Shown here: positions 1 through 9,092 of the stretch, piece after piece
How the letters are laid out: each line of letters begins with the position of its first letter
How positions within the stretch are numbered: position 1 is the stretch's first letter
Origin: Gammaproteobacteria bacterium UBA7310
Lineage (GTDB): Bacteria > Pseudomonadota > Gammaproteobacteria > Pseudomonadales > Ketobacteraceae
Direction: 5' to 3'
Length of the DNA stretch: 64,000 nt
Assembly: GCA_002471665.1 (NCBI GenBank)
Contig: DKQK01000009.1
Span: forward strand, 36,020 to 100,019
Made by a program: the position numbers and the translations under genes
Notes under the pieces: generated by a model
Database searches by the model: none
Told to the model about the DNA's origin: nothing
The model's input: the letters and a program-made list of their open reading frames with translations, nothing else

Positions 1-1704
1 GACCGGGTCGCAGTAACTGGAGCTGATGTCGTTGGACACCAGGCACTGGTATTCACCGGCTTGCTGGGCTGAAACATTGTTGAGAGTCAAGGTGTTGCCG
101 CTGCCCACGATTTCACCATTGAAATACCATTCAACGGAGGGCGCCGGGTCGCCGGAGGCCACTACGTTAAGGGCGATGCTGCCACCTTCGTAGGTGGATT
201 GGGGCGTGGGCTGGGTGTTGATAATAACCGGTGACTGCACATCGAGGGAAAAGGCTGCACAATTGGCGCTGCCGCCACTGTTGTAAACCCGGCAGCCATA
301 GGATGCCTCATCCAGCTCGCGCACCGAGGCGAAACTGAGAGTGGCGCCTGAATTGGGCAGTGACTGGCCGTTTTTGGTCCACTCATATTGCAGATCATCG
401 CCGGATGCGATGACTGAGAAGCGGACGCTTTCCCCAACCTGGGCAGTCTGGCTCACTGGAGACTGATCAATGTTCACGGACTGCAATACGGTTACCGTGG
501 CGGCATTGCTCACGTCACTGGATACGGCGTTGCTGACGCTGCAACGGTAGCGGCCGGCAGTGCTGCTGGTGACGGTGGCAAAACTCAGACGGCTGGCGTT
601 GGCGCCGCTGATGTTCTGCCAGCTGCTGCCGTTCCATTTCTGCCACTGATAGCTGATGGGGTTGTCACCGCTGGCGGCGATCAGCAGCTCACCGCTGCCT
701 CCGCTGTAGACCGTGGTGTCGTTGGGGTGAACGGTGACAAAGGCGGGCCCCTGTACCGACAGCTCAGCGGACGCAGAGTTCATGCTGCGGCCTTCATCAT
801 TGCTGATGGCGACATAATACAGGCTGGCATCGCTGGGCGTTACGTTCAGCACCGACAGATTGGCGGAGCGGGTACCCTGATACTTGCTGTTGTCACTGAG
901 GGCAGTACCCGCCCTGTACCACTGGTAGCTGAGGGTGCCGTAGCCGGTGGCGGTCACGGTAAAGGCTGCGTTTTCACCGCTTGCCACCAGCTGGCTGGTG
1001 GGTTGTGAAGTAATGCTGATGGGATTCTTCAGATTGATACGGGTGGTGCGGGAGGTTTTTTGCCCGCCATCGTTTTTCACTTTTACCCGGTACTGCTTTT
1101 TGGTGCTGGTGCTGACATCTTCAACCACCAGTGTGTCACTGGTTTCGTCCAGTGTGTTCCAGCCCAGCAGGCCGCGACTTTGCCACTGGTATTCCACATC
1201 ATCGCCGCTGGCGCTCACGGTGAAGACGGCGGTTTCACCCGGATAGATGCTCACATCCTGGGGCTCACGGGTGATGTCCGGCAGCGCGGTGACAAACAAC
1301 CGGGCTGATTGGCTGGTGGAATTGGTCAGATTGCTGATTCTGACGGTATAGGTGCCCGCATCTTCGCTGCCATTGATTATGAAGGAGAGGGTGTTGCTGG
1401 TGGCACCGGGGATTTCCGTGTTGTTCTGATACCACTGGTAGGTCAGGGTGGCGGCACTGCTGGCGGTAACGGTGAAGGTGGCGCTTTGCCCCGGGTATCC
1501 GGTCAGATCCTGGGGGGCTGCGTTAACCTGTATGGGTTCGAAGGTTGGCTCAGACGGGTCCACCACCTCCGTCACCGGATCCACAACATCGTTGTGATTT
1601 TCGGTTACAGATTGATCCCCATTCAGTTCTTTACAACCATTCATGGTCGGCAAGCTGGCAGCGAGAAACAGCGCCAGCAGTGCTCTCTTATGCAACGTTT
1701 TCAT
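1..1704 (-). CDS. Secreted multi-Ig-like-domain protein, partial (3' end outside window)
   Basis: An uninterrupted frame runs on the minus strand from an ATG at 1704-1702 to the window edge (568 codons, no stop), so the C-terminus is missing. The N-terminus has a basic start (MKTLHKR), a hydrophobic stretch and a Cys at residue 24 in the context MNGC, which is a weak lipobox; it is exported, possibly as a lipoprotein. A D/V/E/P-rich linker follows, then about six tandem Ig-like domains of 85-95 residues, each with the recurring pattern (Q)W(Y/Q) in the C strand and D-A-G/S-x-Y-x-(C/V)-x-V-x-N near the F strand. Several domains carry the Cys pair typical of an intradomain disulfide. The family mediates adhesion or binding; no enzyme domain is seen before the edge. 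Divergent from a second Ig-domain lipoprotein at 2195. Open frame is certain; function is not. Confidence 0.85.
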   Translation of the reverse strand, partial: MKTLHKRALLALFLAASLPTMNGCKELNGDQSVTENHNDVVDPVTEVVDPSEPTFEPIQVNAAPQDLTGYPGQSATFTVTASSAATLTYQWYQNNTEIPGATSNTLSFIINGSEDAGTYTVRISNLTNSTSQSARLFVTALPDITREPQDVSIYPGETAVFTVSASGDDVEYQWQSRGLLGWNTLDETSDTLVVEDVSTSTKKQYRVKVKNDGGQKTSRTTRINLKNPISITSQPTSQLVASGENAAFTVTATGYGTLSYQWYRAGTALSDNSKYQGTRSANLSVLNVTPSDASLYYVAISNDEGRSMNSASAELSVQGPAFVTVHPNDTTVYSGGSGELLIAASGDNPISYQWQKWNGSSWQNISGANASRLSFATVTSSTAGRYRCSVSNAVSSDVSNAATVTVLQSVNIDQSPVSQTAQVGESVRFSVIASGDDLQYEWTKNGQSLPNSGATLSFASVRELDEASYGCRVYNSGGSANCAAFSLDVQSPVIINTQPTPQSTYEGGSIALNVVASGDPAPSVEWYFNGEIVGSGNTLTLNNVSAQQAGEYQCLVSNDISSSYCDPV

Positions 1705-2194
1705 TGGTCTTAAAGCCAGGCAGCTTGTGCAAATTATTATTGGACCGCCATCATCCCAAAATTCTTTTAGGCGGGAGTTGAAAGCTATCACAAACTTTGT
1801 GAAAAATGCCCTGTTTTTATTGTTTAAAAATTGATATTGATCGAGAAATGACCTATTGCGATTTTGTCGGTCTGTGTCTGTATAAAAATTGATCAGAGCC
1901 CGTCGGTTTCGGCAACTGCCTCGGGTCGCCATTGCCGCTTAACGGAATGCCTGCCGGCGTCCCTGCAGCAGGTACAGAAGAAACCATCGCAGCACGGTTG
2001 TTTATAGAGTAATCAGTCGGCCTGGAAAAACCGTACGCCGTGCGCTTGATGAGTGTGACTGCCTGCGCAGTTTTTGCGTTTTATTAGCGGGTTTTATCGG
2101 GGTGTGAACTGGCCCACACGTGCCTTTCCGGGGGTGAACTAATCTTGGCTTTGTAAGTTCAACACCCCCTAATTTTGTAAAGGTACTACTGCTG
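1705..2194. promoter_or_regulatory. Divergent intergenic region between two Ig-domain genes
   Basis: About 490 bases without a convincing gene. The half next to the minus-strand gene (about 1735-1890) is AT-rich and probably carries its promoter. The half next to 2195 contains three related boxes, GGGGTGTGAACT (2099-2110), GGGGGTGAACT (2130-2140) and the opposite-strand AGTTCAACACCCCC (2156-2169). The last two can pair as an imperfect hairpin or form an operator. No known regulator motif is recognised. Confidence 0.4.
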
Positions 2195-3184
2195 ATGTCG
2201 GTTTCATTTTTCCCTAATGGTCTATGTTTTAACAAGGTGCTTGCGGCGTTTATCGTGGCTTTCACCCTGGTTTTGGCTGGGTGCGGGGCTGGCGGCGAAA
2301 GCAATGAAGCCAGTGCTCAGGTTTCAGGTGACGGTGGTGACAGCCACGACGAAACCGGCGACGCGGGTAATACCGACCCGGATGAGGTGCCTGAAGAGCC
2401 GGAGCAATTCGTGCTGAATCTGGTGTCACAACCGGGCAATGTCACCATCAATGAAGGTGACACCTACACCTTTTCTGTTGCAGTGCAAAACGATCTGCCG
2501 ATTACCGTGACCTGGTACCGTAACGGCTCCGTTGTACAGAGTTCCGCCAGCACGTCGTTCAATGCGTCTGAGCAAGGCACCTATGACTGCGCGGTTACAG
2601 ATGGCCAGTCCACCCTTGAGTGCGACAGCTTTTCCCTGAACGTCACGGTTTCCCAGTTTGTGACCATCACCACTCAGCCCAGTAACCAAATGGTGAATGA
2701 AGGCGTGGATGTCACCTTGAGTGTGGCGGCCACAGGTACAGGTGTACTGAACTACCAGTGGTATTTCGATGGTGCGGCCATTGCCGGTGCCAACGCCCCT
2801 TCACTGGTGCTGAATTCAGTGACCGTGGCGGATGGCGGTGAATACTATGTGGTGGTCAGCAACACCGGCGTTTCCACCACCTCCAACAGTGCCCAGGTCA
2901 GTGTGGCTGCCAATACGTTGGCCGACGCCCTGATCACCTGGAGCCGCCCGGCTCAGCGAGCGGATGATTCAGCGTTGGCGGAGTCTGACATTCAAGCCTA
3001 CGAAATCTACTACGCCGAAAGCGTGAATGGTCAAATGCAGCAAATCGACACGGTGGATGCGTCAGAGCTGGATTATGTCGCGACGGGCCTGGCGGCAGGT
3101 ACCCATTACTTCAGCCTGGTGACCGTTGATACCAGTGGCCTGAAAAGCGCCCTCTCAACACCGGTGAGTGTGACCGTCAACTGA
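2195..3184 (+). CDS. Ig-like/fibronectin III-domain lipoprotein
   Basis: 329 residues. The N-terminus carries a signal with lipobox LAGC (Cys near residue 30), so it is predicted to be a lipoprotein; an acidic low-complexity linker (about 31-70) follows. Two Ig-like domains (about 72-150 and 153-235) show the pattern TWY or YQWY, then GEYYVVVSN or GTYDCAV, with Cys in the first. The last 85 residues look like a fibronectin type III fold (ITWSRP, YEIYYAES, GLAAGTHYFSLVTVD). It is similar in style to the divergent multi-Ig gene at 1-1704, suggesting a paralogous pair. Function is not known; surface binding is the obvious guess. Ends in a bidirectional terminator. Confidence 0.85.
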   Translation: MSVSFFPNGLCFNKVLAAFIVAFTLVLAGCGAGGESNEASAQVSGDGGDSHDETGDAGNTDPDEVPEEPEQFVLNLVSQPGNVTINEGDTYTFSVAVQNDLPITVTWYRNGSVVQSSASTSFNASEQGTYDCAVTDGQSTLECDSFSLNVTVSQFVTITTQPSNQMVNEGVDVTLSVAATGTGVLNYQWYFDGAAIAGANAPSLVLNSVTVADGGEYYVVVSNTGVSTTSNSAQVSVAANTLADALITWSRPAQRADDSALAESDIQAYEIYYAESVNGQMQQIDTVDASELDYVATGLAAGTHYFSLVTVDTSGLKSALSTPVSVTVN

Positions 3185-3208
3185 TCGCGGACACACCATC
3201 GCTTCGAC

Positions 3209-3232
3209 AAAAACGGGCTGCGGCCCGTTTTT
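3209..3232. terminator. Bidirectional Rho-independent terminator
   Basis: A perfect 10-bp inverted repeat AAAAACGGGC / GCCCGTTTTT with loop TGCG lies between the convergent genes ending at 3184 and 3237. It has a T-run on either strand, so it can stop both transcripts. Confidence 0.85.
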
Positions 3233-3236
3233 GCGT

Positions 3237-4346
3237 TTAAGCGCCGGCCAGTGACTCTCCCACCCGTTCCGCAATGGCCAGAGCGGCGGTCAGGCCCGGC
3301 GATTCGATGCCGAAAAGGTTGATCACGCCGCTCGGATTGACGTCAATTCTGAAATCGCAGGGGGCAGCACTGGGGCCTTGCAGCTTGGGCCTGATGCCGG
3401 CGTAAGCCGGTACCAGGCGGGCTTCCATAAGGCCTGGATAGTAGTGCTTGATGGCGGCAATGAAACGGGCTTTACGGCTGGGCTCCACCTGGTAATCCAC
3501 CTGTGTCACGTAGTCAGTGTCCGGGCCGAAGCGAACCTGGCCCGCCAGATCCAGGGTGGCGTGAATGCCCAGGCCGGTGGTGTTTGGCTCCGGCAGGGGG
3601 TAGATCAGGCGTGAAAACGGCGCCGGCCCGTGCAAAGCAAAATAGCTGCCTTTGCAGTAGTGCAACGGGGGGATCAAGGGTGTCTGGCCAGCCTCAATCC
3701 GCGCCGCCACGGATTGCGCCTGGAGGCCTGCCGCGTTGATCAAATGCGTGCAGCGAAAGTGGTAAGGCTCGCCAACGCTGGATACGGTGACATCAAAGTG
3801 GTCGCCACTGAAGCGGGCATGCTGAAACCGGGTGTGCAGACTCAGAAGTCCTCCATGCTGTTCCAGCTCCATGCACAGGCTTTGCATCAGGGCATGGCCG
3901 TCGATGATGCCGGTGGAGGGTGACAGCAGCGCCATGCAACCTGCCACTTCAGGCTCCATGGCTTTTAGCCGCGCTGCGGGGATATGCTCCAGATCCGATA
4001 CACCATTTTCAAGGGCATTATCGGCAATGGATTGCAGTGCCTCGCCCTGGGCGGATGAGCGGGCGACGATCAACTTGCCAATCCGCCGATGCGGAACTCG
4101 GTGTTGTTCACAGTACTGGTAAAGTTGGTGTTTGCCGTGGACACAAAGCTGTGCCTTCAGGGAATTCGGGGCATAGTAGAGCCCCCCGTGAATCACTTCG
4201 CTGTTGCGGCTGCTGATGCCGGAGCCGATACAGCCGGCCTGTTCCAGTATGATGGTGCTGCGCCCCGCCCGTGCCAGCTGCCGGGCGATGGCCAGTCCGA
4301 TGACGCCGGCGCCGATAATGCAGCTGTCAAAGTGCACCTGTTGCAT
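3237..4346 (-). CDS. FAD-dependent oxidoreductase, L-2-hydroxyglutarate oxidase-like
   Basis: 369 residues of the DAO/glycerol-3-phosphate-oxidase-like flavoprotein fold. The FAD-binding motif GAGVIGLAIARQL is at residues 12-24. The SRNSEVIHGGLYY-x-x-x-SLKA stretch is the hallmark of the L-2-hydroxyglutarate dehydrogenase/LhgO group, which oxidises L-2-hydroxyglutarate to 2-oxoglutarate and passes electrons to the respiratory chain. It is shorter than E. coli LhgO (about 420), so substrate is not certain. It begins 7 bases after the stop of epmA and probably shares the efp-epmA transcript. Confidence 0.8.
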   Translation of the reverse strand: MQQVHFDSCIIGAGVIGLAIARQLARAGRSTIILEQAGCIGSGISSRNSEVIHGGLYYAPNSLKAQLCVHGKHQLYQYCEQHRVPHRRIGKLIVARSSAQGEALQSIADNALENGVSDLEHIPAARLKAMEPEVAGCMALLSPSTGIIDGHALMQSLCMELEQHGGLLSLHTRFQHARFSGDHFDVTVSSVGEPYHFRCTHLINAAGLQAQSVAARIEAGQTPLIPPLHYCKGSYFALHGPAPFSRLIYPLPEPNTTGLGIHATLDLAGQVRFGPDTDYVTQVDYQVEPSRKARFIAAIKHYYPGLMEARLVPAYAGIRPKLQGPSAAPCDFRIDVNPSGVINLFGIESPGLTAALAIAERVGESLAGA

Positions 4347-4353
4347 GGATTGA

Positions 4354-5313
4354 TCAGGCCCGTGTGGTGGTAAAACTCAACACTTCTTCAATGTTGTCGC
4401 AACCCAATAGTACCATCAACAACCGATCCAGCCCCAGGGCGACGCCTGCGCATTCCGGAAACCCGTTCTGTAACGCAGCGATCAATTGGCCGGGATTGGG
4501 GACGCAGGCCAATTGATGGTTTTCCCGATAGTGCAGATCCTGTTGGAAGCGTTGGGCCTGCTCGGCGGCATCCACCAGTTCCTGGTAAGCGTTGGCAATT
4601 TCCAGTCCGCGAATATAAAGCTCCGCCCGCAACGCCACGGTGTCGCCCTTGCTGGACAGGCCGGTTTTGGCGAGGCTGGCCTTGCTGGCGGGAAACTCGG
4701 TAAGGATAACGCCCTCCCGGGGCAGTTTGGGCTCCACTAGGTGGCTGGCCACCAAATCCAACAAGCCGTCGCGATCCAGAGTGCTGAAGTCCCCGCTAAT
4801 CTGTGCGTTGGCCACCTGCAGCAGATCCTGGGCACTGCAGCGGTGGGGGTTCAGCCCCACGGTGTCTTCAAACGCCTGTTGATAGGTGAGGCGTGGAAAC
4901 GGCTCCAGGGTGAGGCCAAAGGCAGACGCGGCGTTGAGCACCAGTGCCTCCACCTCATCCATCAACCGGGTCAGGCTCCAGTCCGGGCGGTACCATTCCA
5001 GCAGGGTGAATTCCGGGTTGTGCTGGCGGCTGTGTTCTTCGTGGCGAAAGGCTTTGCCCAGTTGATAAATGGGCCCGCAACCGGCTGCCAGCAACCGTTT
5101 CATGCAGAATTCCGGCGATGTTTGCAGGTAGTAGGTCTTGCCGTTGGCGCAGCTGTGCCAGCTGCTGAGGTGAGGGTCGGTGGCCGTGCTGGCGCACAAT
5201 AGGGGGGTCTCCACCTCCATCACGTCCCGGCGGGCAAAGAAATCCCGCAGCAGGCGATTCAGTTTGGCGCGGGCTGCAATAGTGGGCAAGGTTGCACTGG
5301 GTTGCCAGGTCAT
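4354..5313 (-). CDS. epmA: EF-P lysine (R)-beta-lysine ligase EpmA (PoxA/GenX)
   Basis: A class II lysyl-tRNA-synthetase paralogue that activates (R)-beta-lysine and attaches it to the conserved lysine of elongation factor P. About 319 residues; no tRNA anticodon-binding domain. Synthetase motif 2 appears as FRHEEHSRQHNPEFTLLEW and motif 3 as GVALGLDRLLMVLLG near the C-terminus. The frame extends upstream to a GTG at 5376, 4 bases after the efp stop, but the family normally starts with a short W-Q-P-S-A segment, which the ATG at 5313 (MTWQPSA) reproduces, so I prefer that start. It follows efp directly; the beta-lysine source EpmB is divergent from efp. Start choice is moderately sure, identity very sure. 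Confidence 0.93.
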   Translation of the reverse strand: MTWQPSATLPTIAARAKLNRLLRDFFARRDVMEVETPLLCASTATDPHLSSWHSCANGKTYYLQTSPEFCMKRLLAAGCGPIYQLGKAFRHEEHSRQHNPEFTLLEWYRPDWSLTRLMDEVEALVLNAASAFGLTLEPFPRLTYQQAFEDTVGLNPHRCSAQDLLQVANAQISGDFSTLDRDGLLDLVASHLVEPKLPREGVILTEFPASKASLAKTGLSSKGDTVALRAELYIRGLEIANAYQELVDAAEQAQRFQQDLHYRENHQLACVPNPGQLIAALQNGFPECAGVALGLDRLLMVLLGCDNIEEVLSFTTTRA

Positions 5314-5380
5314 GGGATCACTTTGGCTGGGGGCTGGAAACGGCCGGCTGCCCGTCATGACGCAGGCAGCCGGCACAGCA

Positions 5381-5944
5381 TCAGGCGCGGGAAACGTACT
5401 CGCCGGTTCGGGTATCCACTTTGATTACGTCACCCTGGTTAACAAAGAGCGGCACCCGTACCACAGCACCGGTGGACAGTGTGGCGGGTTTGGAGCCGCC
5501 GTTGGCGGTATCGCCTTTCAGGCCGGGATCCGTTTCAATGATCTCCAGTTCGACGAAATTCGGCGCTGTTACCGCCAGGGGAGAGCCGTTCCACAGGGTC
5601 ACGGTGCAGACGTCTTCTTCTTTCAGCCATTTGGCGGCCTCACCTACGGCAGTGGCATCGGCGGCCTGCTGTTCGAAGCTCTGCTGATCCATAAAGTGCC
5701 AGAACTCGCCGTCGTTGTAGAGATATTGCAGGTCCACGTCCATGATGTCGGCGGCTTCCACGCTTTCGCCGGACTTGAACGTGCGTTCCCAGCTTTTTCC
5801 GGTTTTCAGGTTGCGCAGCTTCACGCGGTTGAAGGCCTGACCTTTACCGGGTTTTACCACCTCGTTTTCGACGATGGAGCATGGGTCTCCATCCAACATC
5901 ACTTTAAGACCCAAGCGGAATTCGTTGGTAGAATAGTTGGCCAT
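5381..5944 (-). CDS. efp: Translation elongation factor P
   Basis: 187 residues, the normal length for bacterial EF-P, which relieves ribosome stalling at polyproline. KOW-like N domain, then two OB domains. The modification site is Lys34 in the loop VVKPGKGQAF, matching the position beta-lysylated by EpmA. The C-terminus has the usual RTGEYVSR ending. First gene of a minus-strand operon with epmA and the FAD oxidoreductase; the 54-base gap to epmB on the other strand must hold divergent promoters. Confidence 0.97.
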   Translation of the reverse strand: MANYSTNEFRLGLKVMLDGDPCSIVENEVVKPGKGQAFNRVKLRNLKTGKSWERTFKSGESVEAADIMDVDLQYLYNDGEFWHFMDQQSFEQQAADATAVGEAAKWLKEEDVCTVTLWNGSPLAVTAPNFVELEIIETDPGLKGDTANGGSKPATLSTGAVVRVPLFVNQGDVIKVDTRTGEYVSRA

Positions 5945-5998
5945 TGATCAACACCTGTTTTCTTTCAATTTGCAGTACCCGTAATGGGAAAGGCGCTA

Positions 5999-7018
5999 AT
6001 GATAACTCGAACTGCCCCAACTTGGCATACTGAAGACTGGCAATTTCTGCTTTCGGGCAGTATTCGCAGCCCGGAAACCCTGTGGCAACGCCTGCAACTG
6101 CCTCTGCACAGCCTGCCGGCGGGTCTGCAGGGCCATAATGCGTTTGCGCTGCGGGTGCCCGAGCCCTATCTGGCCAAAATTGAGGTGGGCAATCCCGATG
6201 ATCCCCTGTTGAGGCAGGTGCTCCCGGTGCAGGCGGAAACCCAGCCCCGGGACGGGTTTATTGCGGATCCGCTGGGGGAGCGGCAGGTGAACCCGCAGGG
6301 TGGCCTGCTGCACAAATACCACAGCCGCGTATTGCTGGTGCTGAGTGGGGCCTGCGCCATCAACTGCCGTTATTGCTTCCGCCGTCATTTCCCCTATGAG
6401 GACAACCGGCTGTCGAGCCGGGAATTCGATCAGGTGGCGGCCTACCTGCAGGCCCACCCGGAGGTGAATGAGGTCATCCTAAGTGGCGGCGATCCATTGG
6501 TGGTGAGCAATGGAAGGCTTGATAAGCTACTGAAAACCATAGAACAAGTACCTACTGTCAAGCGCTTGCGCATACACACCCGGTTGCCGGTGGTGATCCC
6601 GCAGCGGGTAGACGCGGGCTTACTGGACTGCCTGGGAAATACCCGGCTGGACTCGGTTCTGGTGACGCACAGCAATCACCCCCGCGAGCTGGATGGGCTG
6701 TTTGATCAGGCCATGGCGGCATTGCGCCAGGCCGGGGTGCATTTATTGAATCAGGCGGTGTTGCTGCGGGGGGTCAACGACACTGCGGAAATTTTGACCA
6801 ATCTGAGTGAGCGTCTGTTCCAGGCCGGCGTGCTTCCTTATTATCTTCACCTGCTGGATCCGGTGGCGGGAGCCCATCATTTTGATGTGCCCGAGCAGGA
6901 GGCGCGTCAGCTGATGTGCGCCCTGCATCGGCACTTGCCGGGTTTCCTGATACCGCGCTTAGTGAGAGAGATTTCAGGAAAATCAGGCAAGACTCTGATA
7001 GATTTGCATTTATCCTGA
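5999..7018 (+). CDS. epmB: EF-P-specific lysine 2,3-aminomutase EpmB (YjeK)
   Basis: A radical-SAM, PLP-dependent enzyme converting L-alpha-lysine to (R)-beta-lysine, the donor used by EpmA. 339 residues from the ATG at 5999, which has GGGAAAGG 5 bases upstream; an in-frame ATG at 5984 is the alternative. The [4Fe-4S] motif CX3CX2C reads CAINCRYCFRRHFPY near residue 119, followed by the SGGDPL motif. The C-terminal LVREISGKSGKT segment contains the PLP lysine region of the family. Divergent from efp, completing the three-gene EF-P modification set. Confidence 0.95.
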   Translation: MITRTAPTWHTEDWQFLLSGSIRSPETLWQRLQLPLHSLPAGLQGHNAFALRVPEPYLAKIEVGNPDDPLLRQVLPVQAETQPRDGFIADPLGERQVNPQGGLLHKYHSRVLLVLSGACAINCRYCFRRHFPYEDNRLSSREFDQVAAYLQAHPEVNEVILSGGDPLVVSNGRLDKLLKTIEQVPTVKRLRIHTRLPVVIPQRVDAGLLDCLGNTRLDSVLVTHSNHPRELDGLFDQAMAALRQAGVHLLNQAVLLRGVNDTAEILTNLSERLFQAGVLPYYLHLLDPVAGAHHFDVPEQEARQLMCALHRHLPGFLIPRLVREISGKSGKTLIDLHLS

Positions 7019-7161
7019 GTGATTGGTCACAATCAATGTTTGCGCATCCTGTGCAAAGTCTGCCTATACTTACTAGTAAGGGATCCTCCCCATGTGTCTT
7101 GTGGCCGGATAAAGGCGGGGCCAGGACAAGACAGAACGCAGTGAAGAAACGGGATAACTGA

Positions 7162-9009
7162 ATGTCGAATACAGCTGAGCACCTTAGCTTGAAGCTGCCT
7201 CCCCACGATCTGGAGGTGCTTTCGTTCTGTGCTCCTCAACCCAAGAAGGTTCAGGCTTGGGTGGAAGGCCTGCCTAAAATGAACGTGGGGGAAAGTGCCA
7301 AGCGGCTGTATTCTGCCATCCAGGAATTGAACCGCCTGAAGACAGACTCGGAAACCCGCTTCCAGCTTATGGAAATCATGCGCGGGCCCATTCACTACAT
7401 ATGCGAAAGCCTGGAAAAACATTTTCTGAACAAGGCGGTGGTGCTGCCGCCCAAAGAAGCCAAGATCGCCGCTCTGGCGCAGGCGTTGCAAAATCACCTG
7501 GCCACTGGCTACAAAGCCGTTACCATGCAGTCCCTGCCCCGTGTCAAGAACATGGACAAGGAGGCCAAGAAACTGTGTCAGAAAGCCATCCACCGGGCTA
7601 TCTCGGAACAAAGCCAGGTGCTGCTGCGCAGCTTTCAATTGTATTATCCGGCGCCGGCCAACTTCTGGCGTGAGATGCATTTGCTGTACCTGATCGCCCA
7701 GCGCTTCGGCATGCTGGAATTGCCCACGGTGGATCCGGAGGAGGATAACTGGGAATCCAGTATTTACGATCAATACATGCGGGCGTTGTTGCTGTCCACC
7801 GCCAAGCCCAATCAACTGCGTCAGACACAAATACAGCAGGTTTATTACGCGGCGCGATACTGGGCACGCTTTGCCTCAGTGACCGATGCGAAATCGGCCT
7901 CAGGCTTATTCGTGATCGATGTGACGACGGATTACCCGCCCATTTACCAGTCGCTGATGCGGCGTACAACATTGCCCCACAACATTCGTTATTTTGATGC
8001 GTCGGTGATTTCCGATCATCTGCGAGTGTTACTGCAGTTGCCCCAGGGCCAGCCACACCCGGTTGCCAGTTTTTTTGTCCCCGACCGCTTTCCCGCCGAT
8101 TTGACCCGGATTCTGATTCAGGCATGGGGCGTGTTGGCGGAGCGGGCGTTCACCCGCATCGAAGAGCACGGCAGTCTGAGCCTGTGCATTGGATTGAGCG
8201 CCACCCACTATTTTGTGTCCGGAAAAGCGGATTTTAACCGCATGGTGAGTGGCAGTGTGCTGGACCCGGAGCTGAATAATCCGTTTTTGCAGCACGGGCC
8301 TGGCGGCCGGCGCCGGGACATCTACGAGAGCAATGATGTCTGGGGGCTGAACGTGGACACCTCCAAACTTAAGCTGGAAAAGGATTCCGTTGGCGGCGAG
8401 ATCGAAAAGCATGCCGAGCAACGCCTGTTGGCAGAAAAAGACAAATACCCTCAGTACAGTTGCGAGGTGGTGAACACCAGCCCCGGTGGCTTTTGCCTGA
8501 GTTGGCATCAGGATGTGCCCCATCAGGTTAAGACCGGTGAAATCGTCGGCATATTGGAAAAAGACAAGTCCCACTGGAGCATTGGTGTCATTCGTTGGGT
8601 GAAACAGTTCAAGGATGAAGGTGTGCGCATGGGGGTGGAGTTGATTGCGCCGAAAGCAGAAGCGTGCGGTACTCAGGTGATCCACAAGAAAGGAGGCGTG
8701 ACGGAATTCATGCGCACATTGATGCTGCCTGAGTTGCGGGCAATCGGTCAGCCGGCCACCTTAATTACACCGAATATTGCGTTTCATGTGGGGTACAAGG
8801 TCAATATCAACGAGAGTGGATTGGTTTCCAAGGGCCAATTGATTAAACAGGTAACTTCTACTGCAAGTTTCAGCCAGTTTCAGTTTAAAATGCTGGTGCC
8901 TGCAGCGGGTCGCGAAGAAATGGTGGAAGAACGTTCGCGTAATCCGGCTGATGAAGAACGCAACAAAACTCAAGACGACGATTTTGATTCCATCTGGTCA
9001 AGCCTGTAG
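7162..9009 (+). CDS. PilZ-like domain protein upstream of fimX
   Basis: 615 residues. The first 400 or so are largely helical with no motif I recognise. Around residues 430-520 there is a PilZ-like stretch, SCEVVNTSPGGFCLSW, matching the (D/N)xSxxG half of the c-di-GMP-binding motif; the N-terminal RxxxR half is not clear, so binding may be lost or altered. A charged tail follows. It lies directly upstream of fimX, as a gene of this type does in Pseudomonas (the PA4958-PA4959 arrangement). This suggests a role in c-di-GMP or type IV pilus control, which is inference. A TATACT candidate -10 lies at 7065-7070. Confidence 0.75.
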   Translation: MSNTAEHLSLKLPPHDLEVLSFCAPQPKKVQAWVEGLPKMNVGESAKRLYSAIQELNRLKTDSETRFQLMEIMRGPIHYICESLEKHFLNKAVVLPPKEAKIAALAQALQNHLATGYKAVTMQSLPRVKNMDKEAKKLCQKAIHRAISEQSQVLLRSFQLYYPAPANFWREMHLLYLIAQRFGMLELPTVDPEEDNWESSIYDQYMRALLLSTAKPNQLRQTQIQQVYYAARYWARFASVTDAKSASGLFVIDVTTDYPPIYQSLMRRTTLPHNIRYFDASVISDHLRVLLQLPQGQPHPVASFFVPDRFPADLTRILIQAWGVLAERAFTRIEEHGSLSLCIGLSATHYFVSGKADFNRMVSGSVLDPELNNPFLQHGPGGRRRDIYESNDVWGLNVDTSKLKLEKDSVGGEIEKHAEQRLLAEKDKYPQYSCEVVNTSPGGFCLSWHQDVPHQVKTGEIVGILEKDKSHWSIGVIRWVKQFKDEGVRMGVELIAPKAEACGTQVIHKKGGVTEFMRTLMLPELRAIGQPATLITPNIAFHVGYKVNINESGLVSKGQLIKQVTSTASFSQFQFKMLVPAAGREEMVEERSRNPADEERNKTQDDDFDSIWSSL

Positions 9010-9019
9010 TGTTTGACCT

Positions 9020-9036
9020 CAGGGTGTGACACCCTG
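9020..9036 (+). other. Short hairpin between the PilZ-like gene and fimX
   Basis: CAGGGTG-TGA-CACCCTG forms a 7-bp perfect stem 11 bases after the stop codon. There is only a short T-run (TTT) after it, so it could weaken read-through into fimX but is not a convincing full terminator. Confidence 0.4.
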
Positions 9037-9092
9037 TTTCGGAGTTTCCAGCAAATTCTCACCCGCAAGGGTTTAATTGAAATAAAGAGTGC

